DNA of 64,000 nucleotides from contig CANJNI010000023.1 in the NCBI GenBank assembly GCA_947475995.1, positions 1-64,000 of the forward strand, read 5' to 3'. How positions within the stretch are numbered: the stretch's first letter is position 1; each line of letters begins with the position of its first letter. Origin of the DNA: Beijerinckiaceae bacterium. Lineage in GTDB: Bacteria > Pseudomonadota > Alphaproteobacteria > Rhizobiales > Beijerinckiaceae. Below the pieces are notes generated by a model, which was given only the letters and a program-made list of their open reading frames with translations, did no database searches and was not told the DNA's origin. This document shows positions 44,467 to 52,700 of this stretch, piece by piece. Made by a program: the position numbers and the translations under genes.

Positions 44467-44877
44467 GTGGAAAACTCACCGATGCTCGAATACCGGATCG
44501 TCGAAAGCGGTTCTGCCTTTACGGAAACCTATCTGCTCGATGGCGAATTGCATCGGGACGATGGACCCGCAGCAATCATGCGCCGCACCTGCGACGGGCA
44601 GGTCGCGTGGGAGACATGGTATCGTCACGGCGTCCTGCATCGCGAGGACGGGCCGGCGGCGCTCTACTACAATCTCGAAACCGGCCGCGTCGAAGAAATC
44701 TATTATTTCCTGGACGGCGCGCTGCGCCGCGAGGACGGCGGCCCGGAAAGCATCGAGTTCGATCCGCATTCGGGACGTATGCGCGACGCTACTTGGTGGC
44801 GCGACGACGAACCGCAACAGCTGACGCTCAGTCGCTGGATGTGGCTGACGCGCGCCCGAAGCGAAGGCGCGGGCTGA
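44467..44877 (+). CDS. HREDGPA-repeat protein (MORN-like)
   Basis: A 136-residue protein built of three short beta repeats of the type W/YxxGxLHRxDGPAxxxxxxxxG: LDGELHRDDGPAAI, YRHGVLHREDGPAALYY and LDGALRREDGGPESIEF. No signal peptide or membrane helix. The GTG at 44467 has GGAG upstream; the track start at 44356 overlaps the MFS gene. Such repeats occur in phage- and toxin-associated proteins and in small stand-alone proteins without known function. Confidence 0.75.
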   Translation: MENSPMLEYRIVESGSAFTETYLLDGELHRDDGPAAIMRRTCDGQVAWETWYRHGVLHREDGPAALYYNLETGRVEEIYYFLDGALRREDGGPESIEFDPHSGRMRDATWWRDDEPQQLTLSRWMWLTRARSEGAG

Positions 44878-44953
44878 CCGCCGCGTGCGCGGCAGCACAT
44901 CTGGACGCGCGCAATCGACCTATTAGTCTGGTGTTCCCGAGGGAGGATCGGAC

Positions 44954-45544
44954 ATGCGAGTCGCGGCTGCACTCTGCTTCGTTTTTCTCGGCGCGGCGGG
45001 CGCGCAGGCGCAGGGCGCGCAGAGCGCCTATACGCGAACCGGCGGCGCGGATTGCCGCACGACGCCTGTCATGCAGGACAAAATCGAGATCGGCGCCACG
45101 ACTGTCTGCAAGGGCTTCGCGGGCATTGCGGTCACGCAATTCGAGGACGACAGCCGCGTGGCCGTGTCTTACGGCCGCAAGCCATCGGGCGAACCTGCGG
45201 CCAGCACGTTCTTCGGACCGCTCAATTCCATCGGCGACATGATCGAATGGCGATATGTGAAGAGCGGCGACAAGTCCCTTCCTCATGCGACGATACTGCG
45301 CTGGCGGCTCAGTCCGGTCGATGAACACGACCATGTGAAGAAGCTCGACGTGCTGGTCGTGACGCGGCTTGCGCCCGGACCGGTCTGTCATGTGGCCTAC
45401 GTGGACGCCGAAGCGAACCCGAACGCCAATGAGCTGGCGCGCCAGGCGGCCGACCGGATGGCGAAATCCTTCCGCTGCGAGGCCGACAAGCCCGCGATGG
45501 CCGGGCTGCCTGGCAGGGCGGCCAAAATCCTCATCGGCCCCTGA
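44954..45544 (+). CDS. Secreted protein of unknown function
   Basis: A 196-residue protein with a clear signal peptide (MRVAAALCFVFLGAAGAQAQ). The mature part has four cysteines (ADCRT, TVCKG, GPVCH, FRCEA) that may form disulfides, and a mixed alpha/beta pattern. I do not recognise a family. It lies upstream of the Mla-like transporter genes but ends about 85 bases before them and need not be linked. Confidence 0.75.
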   Translation: MRVAAALCFVFLGAAGAQAQGAQSAYTRTGGADCRTTPVMQDKIEIGATTVCKGFAGIAVTQFEDDSRVAVSYGRKPSGEPAASTFFGPLNSIGDMIEWRYVKSGDKSLPHATILRWRLSPVDEHDHVKKLDVLVVTRLAPGPVCHVAYVDAEANPNANELARQAADRMAKSFRCEADKPAMAGLPGRAAKILIGP

Positions 45545-45629
45545 CATTTCAGCGCGATAGCGGCGGCGGTGCAAAAGCGTTAAGAGGGGTGGCCGTCCCG
45601 GCCGGTCGGCGTCGATTCATCGCGAGATC

Positions 45630-46763
45630 ATGGCGGACGAACCTTCCTTCAACGTCAGACGGCTCGGGACCAGCGTCCGGGTTTCGCTGGCGGGCGGCTG
45701 GATTGTCCGCAACGGCCGCCAACTCGAACGACTCGGGGCGGACCTCGCGAAAGAATGCGGCGATGCGCGCGAGATCGTGTTCGATCTCGCCGGGGTGACG
45801 GCCTTCGACACGGCGGGCGCCTGGATGATCGGCCGCAGCCGCGCGGGCCTTGAACAGGGCGGCGCTGCGGTCTCGATCGAAAACGCCACGAACGCCCATC
45901 AAATCCTGCTGCAGGAAGCGTCGCACCAGAATTTTGAAAGGCCGGTCGTCAAGCAGGGCTTTTTCATCGTCGACATGCTGGCCGACCTCGGCTTCGTGAT
46001 GGTGATGGCCCTCAAGGATCTGTGGAGCGGCGTCGCATTTTTCGGCGAGGTGATGTCCGCACTGGTCAGGCTGGTCCTGCGACCGGCGCGGTTCCGCTTC
46101 ACGTCGGTGGTCTTTCACATCGAGAATTTCGCATTCCGCAGCCTGCCCATCATCGCGCTGATCAATTTTCTTGTGGGCGGCATCGTGGCCCAGCAGGGCA
46201 TCTTTCAGCTGAGCCGGTTCGGAGCCTCGACCTTCACGGTGGATCTGATCGGCATTCTGGTCCTGCGCGAACTGGCTGTGCTGCTCACCTCGATCATGGT
46301 GGCGGGCCGGACAGGGTCCGCCATCACGGCGGAGCTCGGCTCGATGAAAATGCGCGAGGAAATCGACGCATTGCGGGTCATGGGTCTCGATCCCATCGAC
46401 GTGCTGGTGATCCCCCGCCTGCTGGCGCTGCTGGTGTCGTTGCCGCTGCTGACGTTTCTGGCCGACCTGTCCGCGATCTTCGGCGGGCTTGTGGTGGCGT
46501 GGCAATATGGCGGCATCAGCCCGGATGTGTTCATGAGCAGGCTGCAGGCGGCCATTGCGATGAACACCTTCATGGTCGGCATCATCAAGGCGCCGGTGAT
46601 GGCGCTCCTCATCGGCATGATCGCCGCCATCGAGGGATTCCGGGTGCAGGGCTCGGCGGAATCGCTGGGTCGTCAGGTGACGGCTTCCGTGGTCAAATCC
46701 ATTTTCATGGTCATCGTGGTGGATGGCATTTTCGCCATCTTCTTCGCTGCAATCAATTACTGA
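45630..46763 (+). CDS. mlaE: MlaE-like ABC transporter permease with N-terminal STAS domain
   Basis: A 377-residue permease of the Mla-type phospholipid (retrograde lipid) transporter. The N-terminal about 100 residues are a STAS-like domain (GGWIVRNGRQLERLGADL, VFDLAGVTAFDTAGAWM), usually a separate protein (MlaB) in E. coli. The rest has the MlaE helices and the QQGIFQLSRFGASTF, RELAVLLTSIMVAGRTGSAITAELG and AIEGFRVQGSAESLGRQVT motifs. It is followed immediately by the ATPase gene. Confidence 0.93.
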   Translation: MADEPSFNVRRLGTSVRVSLAGGWIVRNGRQLERLGADLAKECGDAREIVFDLAGVTAFDTAGAWMIGRSRAGLEQGGAAVSIENATNAHQILLQEASHQNFERPVVKQGFFIVDMLADLGFVMVMALKDLWSGVAFFGEVMSALVRLVLRPARFRFTSVVFHIENFAFRSLPIIALINFLVGGIVAQQGIFQLSRFGASTFTVDLIGILVLRELAVLLTSIMVAGRTGSAITAELGSMKMREEIDALRVMGLDPIDVLVIPRLLALLVSLPLLTFLADLSAIFGGLVVAWQYGGISPDVFMSRLQAAIAMNTFMVGIIKAPVMALLIGMIAAIEGFRVQGSAESLGRQVTASVVKSIFMVIVVDGIFAIFFAAINY

Positions 46764-46765
46764 AC

Positions 46766-47620
46766 ATGGCGGACGACGACGAAACCATTCCAATGCCCCG
46801 CGAAGTCACGGTCGATTTGCCGGCCGCCGAACGCTCGCGCGAAATTGCGATCCGGGTTCGCGATCTGACAGTTGGTTTCGGTCCCAAGATCATTCTCGAT
46901 CATCTCGACCTCGACGTGTATCGCGGCGAAGTGCTCGGCTTCGTGGGCGGCTCGGGCACCGGCAAGTCGGTGCTGACGAGGACAATTCTCAAGCTGGTCG
47001 ACAAGCGGGGCGGGACGATCGAGGTGTTTGGTCAGGATCGCGATGCGATTTCGACGCGGGAAAATCGCGTGATGGAGCAGCGCTTCGGCGTGCTGTTCCA
47101 GCAGGGCGCGCTGTTCTCGGGCCTGACGGTGAAGCAGAACATCCAGATTCCCATGCGGGAATATCTGCATCTCTCGCAGCAGTTCATGGACGAGCTTGCG
47201 CTTCTCAAGATCCGCATGGTGGGTCTGCCGCTCGACGCCGCTGAAAAATATCCGTCCGAATTGTCCGGCGGCATGATCAAGCGCGCGGCGCTTGCGCGCG
47301 CGCTGGCGCTCGATCCAGACATCCTGTTTCTCGACGAGCCCACCTCGGGACTCGATCCCATCGGGGCGGCCGATTTCGACGAGCTGATCGCTACGCTGCA
47401 GAAGACGCTGGGCCTCACGGTCTTCATGGTCACGCATGACCTCGACAGTCTTTATTCCATCTGCGACCGGATCGCCGCACTGGCCGAAAAGCGGATCATC
47501 GCAGCGGGCACGATCGAGGAAATGCTGGCCAACGACCACCCCTGGGTGCGCTCCTATTTCCACGGCAAGCGCGCCCGCCAGCTGGCGGTTCCCGAACACC
47601 GTCGGGAGGGCCTGTCTTGA
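46766..47620 (+). CDS. mlaF: MlaF-like ABC transporter ATP-binding protein
   Basis: A 284-residue ATPase for the Mla-type lipid transporter. Walker A is GGSGTGKSVL, the Q-loop is LFQQGALFSGLTV, the signature is ELSGGMIKRAALARAL and Walker B is LFLDEPTSGLD. Overlap with a shadow frame in the ORF track hides its start; ATG 46766 comes two bases after the permease stop. The sequence is in family length. Confidence 0.94.
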   Translation: MADDDETIPMPREVTVDLPAAERSREIAIRVRDLTVGFGPKIILDHLDLDVYRGEVLGFVGGSGTGKSVLTRTILKLVDKRGGTIEVFGQDRDAISTRENRVMEQRFGVLFQQGALFSGLTVKQNIQIPMREYLHLSQQFMDELALLKIRMVGLPLDAAEKYPSELSGGMIKRAALARALALDPDILFLDEPTSGLDPIGAADFDELIATLQKTLGLTVFMVTHDLDSLYSICDRIAALAEKRIIAAGTIEEMLANDHPWVRSYFHGKRARQLAVPEHRREGLS

Positions 47621-47680
47621 AAGCGCCCCGAAAGATTGCGACTGTGCGCGAGCTGCGGCTCGGCCGCGGGAAGTGAGTGA

Positions 47681-48949
47681 ATGGAAACGCGCGCCAATTA
47701 CGCCCTGATCGGACTGTTCACCCTGGCGGTGCTCGCCTCGGCGATCATGTTCGTCACGTGGTTTTCGGGAGCCGACAAGCGCGGCACGCGCGTTGTGTAC
47801 AAGGTCGTCTTCACGACGTCCGTCTCGGGCCTTTCGCGCGGCGCGCAGGTGCTTTTCAACGGCTTGAAAGTGGGCGAAGTCACCGCCATCGACCTTATGG
47901 ACGATCCCGGTCAGGTCTATGCAATGATCGACGTGGACCGCCGCACGCCCGTCAAGGTCGATACGCGCGCAAGGCTCGAATATCAGGGTCTGACGGGCGT
48001 CGGTTCCATCGCGCTTGCGGGCGGCACTCCGGATGCGGCTGCGCTGCAGTCAACGGACGGGACGCCGCCGACCATTCTGGCCGAACGTTCGGAATTCCAG
48101 AACATCCTTGAGACTGTGCAGCGGCTTTCCGGAAAGACCGAAAGCGTGCTCGAAAATGTCGATAAGCTGATTTTGGGCAATTCCGAGAATGTCGGCCGGA
48201 TGATCGTCAATCTTCGCACCTTCTCGGACGCGCTGGCGGCGAATTCCGACGGCCTGAAAGATTTCATGGCCGGTATGTCGGAGCTTGGCCGCGCAGTTAA
48301 GCCGGTCGCCGAAAACCTCGAAAGGCTCACGCGCGATCTCGACGAGCGCATCGTGGCGATCGACCCCAAGGCGATCACCAGCATCGTGGCGAATGTGCAG
48401 GATCTGTCGGCGAAGCTGAACGATTCGGCCAACCCCGAAAGCATCAAGCAGTTCCTGACCGGCATGGCGGACCTTGGCCGCGCCGCCAAGCCCATCGCGG
48501 ACGATATCCAGAAGGTCACGCGCGACCTCGACGAGCGCATCGCGGCGGTGGACCCGAAAGCCGTTTCCTCCATCATGGCCAATGTGCAGGAGCTTTCGAC
48601 CAAGCTGAACGCTTCGGCCGACAAGGTTGATTCCGTGCTGGCCGGAATCAACAATTTCATCGGCGCCGGCGACGGCAAGGGCGGCGACACCAAGAGCATG
48701 TTCGCCGATGTCGGGGAGGCGGCGCGGTCGATTCGCAAGCTCGCCGACAATCTCGACCAGCGCACCAAGGATCTGACCGCCAGCATCGGGCGTTTCACCG
48801 GCCCGGGACTGCGGCAATATGAGGCGCTGGCGGCCGACGGGCGCAAGACGCTCGAAGAGATCAACCGCACCCTGCGCTCGCTGGAAAAGAACCCGCAGCA
48901 GCTCCTCTTCGGCGCGAAGCCGAAGATTCCCGAATACAGCGGTCGGTAA
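47681..48949 (+). CDS. mlaD: MlaD-like MCE-domain protein
   Basis: A 422-residue membrane-anchored MCE protein that would bind lipid and form a hexameric ring between the inner and outer membranes. An N-terminal helix (ALIGLFTLAVLASAIMFVTWF) is followed by the MCE domain (about residues 38-115), and then a long helical region. A 63-residue tandem duplication is visible in the helical part (LGRAVKPVAENLERLTRDL and LGRAAKPIADDIQKVTRDL copies), lengthening the protein beyond E. coli MlaD (183). It could form a tunnel- or needle-like extension. Confidence 0.93.
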   Translation: METRANYALIGLFTLAVLASAIMFVTWFSGADKRGTRVVYKVVFTTSVSGLSRGAQVLFNGLKVGEVTAIDLMDDPGQVYAMIDVDRRTPVKVDTRARLEYQGLTGVGSIALAGGTPDAAALQSTDGTPPTILAERSEFQNILETVQRLSGKTESVLENVDKLILGNSENVGRMIVNLRTFSDALAANSDGLKDFMAGMSELGRAVKPVAENLERLTRDLDERIVAIDPKAITSIVANVQDLSAKLNDSANPESIKQFLTGMADLGRAAKPIADDIQKVTRDLDERIAAVDPKAVSSIMANVQELSTKLNASADKVDSVLAGINNFIGAGDGKGGDTKSMFADVGEAARSIRKLADNLDQRTKDLTASIGRFTGPGLRQYEALAADGRKTLEEINRTLRSLEKNPQQLLFGAKPKIPEYSGR

Positions 48950-49078
48950 TCCATCATTCCTGTGCAACCAGAGGAACTTCGCCCGCCCTTCCGGCTTGCC
49001 ATCGGGCGGCGTTGTTTCCATAGTCGTCGCAATGATCGATCGAATGCGGGCCGGAACTCGGCCTGCGCGGAGTGGGGT

Positions 49079-49705
49079 TTGAAAGCGTCCTTGCCTTCGA
49101 CGCGCTTCAGACGTGGCGGCGCGCCCCGTGGGCGCTTGGCCCGATGGATCGCGGTCGCGCTTATGGCGGGCGCGCTCGCCGGCTGCGGCGGCTCGGCCCC
49201 GGCGACATTCGATCTCACAGCTCCTACCAGCGGCATCGGCGGACGACCTACGCGCGCACAGATCCTCGTGGCGGAACCAAACGCCACATCCCCGGTCGAC
49301 GGGGACCGCATCGTGGTGCGGACCGGGGCAGAATCCGTTGCTTATCTCTCCGGCGCCCAGTGGGCCGAACGGCTTCCGCGCCTGATCCAGACCCGGCTCA
49401 TCCAGACTTTCGAGAACGGCAAGTCCTTGCGGTCGGTCGGACGTGTTGGCGACAAGATGGTCGCGGACTCGACGCTGACCACCGAAATCCGCCGCTTCGA
49501 GATCGACGTGACGACCGGTCAGGCCGTTGTGGAAATGTCCGCCAAGCTGGTCGGCGAAATGAGCGGGCGCGTGATGGCGGCGAAAATCTTCTCCGCTTCG
49601 GCGCCCGGCAGCGCGTCGGATGGCGCGGCTGCGGCTGCGGCGCTCGACGCGGCGCTATCGAGCGTCCTGCGTCAGATCGTGGCCTGGACCAGCGCCCGCG
49701 GATAA
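49079..49705 (+). CDS. ABC-type transport auxiliary lipoprotein (PqiC/LinN-like)
   Basis: A 208-residue lipoprotein of the ABC_trans_aux family, the outer-membrane partner of MCE transporters. After a basic N-terminus comes a signal ending in LAGC, then the domain with RAQILVAEPNATSPVDGDRIVV, WAERLPRLIQTRLIQTFEN and SVLRQIVAW. The start TTG at 49079 has GGAGTGGGG upstream; the track start at 48962 precedes any reasonable signal peptide. Last gene of the mlaE-F-D group, ending at a strong terminator. Confidence 0.88.
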   Translation: MKASLPSTRFRRGGAPRGRLARWIAVALMAGALAGCGGSAPATFDLTAPTSGIGGRPTRAQILVAEPNATSPVDGDRIVVRTGAESVAYLSGAQWAERLPRLIQTRLIQTFENGKSLRSVGRVGDKMVADSTLTTEIRRFEIDVTTGQAVVEMSAKLVGEMSGRVMAAKIFSASAPGSASDGAAAAAALDAALSSVLRQIVAWTSARG

Positions 49706-49721
49706 TTTCGACTTACTCAAT

Positions 49722-49752
49722 AAAAAAGGCGGCCTCGCGGGCCGCCTTTTTT
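49722..49752. terminator. Bidirectional rho-independent terminator
   Basis: AAAAAAGGCGGCC and GGCCGCCTTTTTT form a perfect 13-bp stem with a TCGCG loop, so it terminates transcripts from both the mla group on the plus strand and the GPR-like gene on the minus strand. Confidence 0.95.
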
Positions 49753-49772
49753 GCATTCTGTCGGTTTGCTGC

Positions 49773-52700
49773 TCAGTCGAAGCGGCCTGCCGCATGTGCG
49801 AGCATCGTATAGACCTTGCCGGTGTCTGAGGTCAGATACGAGCGCACCAGCGTCCCGTCGCGGTCCTCTCGGCCGACCTCGGTGAGGAGGCGCTCGAACT
49901 CGCGCGTATAGCGGGTCACGGTCTCCCGGAAATCCGCATCCACCCTGTAGCGGCGGCGGATTTCGTCGAAGGTCTGCTGTCCCTGCACGGTGTAGAGCCG
50001 GCGGGAGAACACATTGCGCTCGCCCCGGTTGTAGCGCTCCCACACGTCCATGACGGCGTCGTGATCGACCATGCGGGCAATGTCGAGCGAGATCGACTCG
50101 AGCGTATCGGCAGGCTTCGCGACCGGGGCAGGCGCAGCGCGCTGGGCCTCGGGCTCGTCGCGGGAGGCGCGGGCGAGCAGGTCCGAAATCCAGCCTGCGC
50201 CGCGATCGGTCGCCGAACGGGCAGGGCTTGCGGCGGCGGCGCGGCGCGGTTCCTCGCGCGGCGGCGGCGGGGTGACGCGCGCTTCGTTGCGGAACGGCTC
50301 GAAGCTGCGGGCCGGTTCGGGACGCGCCTCTTTCCGCGCGGGTTCGGACATCCGGAAGGTCGGTGCGGGATCGACCGGGCGCGGCGTGGCGCGGAAGGTC
50401 GGCTGCACGGCTTCGGGCATCCGCACCGGTTCGGGCGCGCGTTTGGTCTCGACGACGCGGGCGGGCTCGACGCGGGCGGCCGGAGCAGCGTCCACAACGT
50501 CATAGGCGCGGCCTGACCGGGAGACGAGTTCGGTCAGTTCGCCGAGCGCCTTGATCTGGTCGTTGACGACACGGCGCAGTGCGGCGGCCTGTTCGGCCGT
50601 CTCGCGCGGCAGGTCCGCAGTCCCGCGGCGCACTTCCTGCCGGGTCGCTTCCAGTTCCTGCTGGATTTGCGCCGACACAGTGCGCACTTCCTGGGCGGAG
50701 GTCTGGAATCGTTCGGTGGCCTGCGAGAACAGTTCGTTCATCTCGCGGATGGCCTGCTCGTAGGCGGCCCGCAGGGCTGCAGCGGTGCGCTCGCGTTCGC
50801 GGCCGCTCGCATCGCGGATTTCCTCGAATTGCGAGCCGATCATGCCCGCCACGCCCTGCGTGGTTTCGGACAGGAACGTGCCGATGTCGCGTGCGCGCGC
50901 TTCCGCCTTCTGGAAGGATTCGTCGAGCAGGGAGGAGAAAGACCGAAGCACGCCGTCGAAGTCGCCGGTGCGGCGGTTGATCTCGGCCAGAAGCGCGTCG
51001 AGCGACTCGCGGCGCTGCTCGACCATATGTTCGATCTCACGCTGCGAGCGGCTGAATTCGACCGCGCTGAGTTCGAGGTTCTGCTGTTCGGTCTGGAGGC
51101 GGCCGGCCAGCGCGCCGGCGTTCTCGAGCGTCGAGGACGCCGTCTGGTTGAGGGTGATGACCTGCGTGGAGATTGCGCCAAGCGACGACTGGAAATCGCG
51201 CACGCGATTGCCGAGCGCGCCTTCGATGGCGCCGAGATTCTGGCTGGCGTCGCCGATGATCGACTGCAAGGCCGTGTTGGTGTTCGAAAGCTGATCGAGC
51301 ACGGCGACCATCTCGCTCTTGAGGCGGTCGTTGGCGCTGAGCAGCGAATGAACGGACTGGGTGGCGCTCGTCTCGATCGCCTGACGCAGGCCGTTGGTCG
51401 AATGATCGACCGCAGCGGACAGTTCCATGCGGGTCTTGCCGAGTTGCTGCACCACGGAGGCGCCGCGCTGCTCGATCGCATTGGCGACCAGTTCGCCGAC
51501 GCTCGCGACTTCCTGGGCGATCTCGCTGCCGCGCGACGACAGGAGTTCGATCAGCATCGGACCCTTCTGGTCCAGCATGTCGTGCAGTTCGGACGAGCGC
51601 GTCGCCAGCGTGTTGTGAAGCTGCGACGTGCTCTGCGAGAGCGATCGTTCGATCTCGCCGATGCGGCGCGTGAGCGTCTCTTCCAGCACCTGCGGATTGA
51701 GAACGGCCGCGACGCGTTCGACGCCGTCGCCCAGCACGCGCGCGATGTCGAGCGCATTCTGTGCGAGCGTGTCGCGGACAGCAGCGCCGCGCGCCTCGAG
51801 GCCTGACTCGATCTTCTCGGTGATCTGCGTCAGCGTGCGGGCGACTTCGCCGGCGCGCGATGCGGTGGTGCGGTCGAAATTGTCGATCTGCTCCGCCAGA
51901 CGCTCCGAGACTTCGGTCGTGCGCACCGATGCGGTTTCCTCGAACCGTTCGATGTGGCTGGCCATCGTGTCGATGTGCGACGCGATGCGTTCGGCCACTT
52001 CCACGGCGCGGGTCGAGGCTGTTTCCTCGAAGCGGGCGATATGGGCGGCCATCGTGTCGGCGATCTCGCGCGCCTTGGCGGCGGAAACGCTGTCGAAGCT
52101 CTGAAGCTGTTCGCCGATGGCGGCGGCGACTTCATCGGTCCGGGTTCCGGCGGCGTCTTCGAGCATCTGGATATGACCGACGAGCGCTGTCGTCACTTCC
52201 GTGGCGCGGGCAGCGGTGGTGCGGTCGAAGCTCTCGATCTGGTCCGCGATGGCGTTCAGAACGTCGTTCGTGCGCGTTCCGGCGGTCTCCTCGAAGACGC
52301 GCAGTTGCGCCTGGATTGTCTGCGCGGTTTCCTCCGCGTGCCGTGCGGCATGGTCGTTGAAAGTGCGGATGTAGCCGTCGAGCGCGCGGGCGATGGCGAC
52401 GGTCTTTTCGTTGGCGGCCTGCTCGAAGCGGCTGATATGCCCGTCGAAGGTGGCGGCCACCTCGATGGTCTTGAACTCGGCGGTCTCGTTGAAGTTGCGA
52501 ACCTTCGCTTCGAGCAGCGAGGCCGCTTCATGCGTGCGCTGCGCAAGACGATCCGTGAAGGCCTCGGCATGGGTCGTGAAGGCCGCTTCGACCGCGTCGA
52601 GCTTCTCGTTCACTTCGCCGGTGAACTTGTCCGAATGGGCGGCGATCTGCTGCGTCAGCGCGCTGCCGTGCGCCATGACCGCCTGTTCGAACGAACCAAC

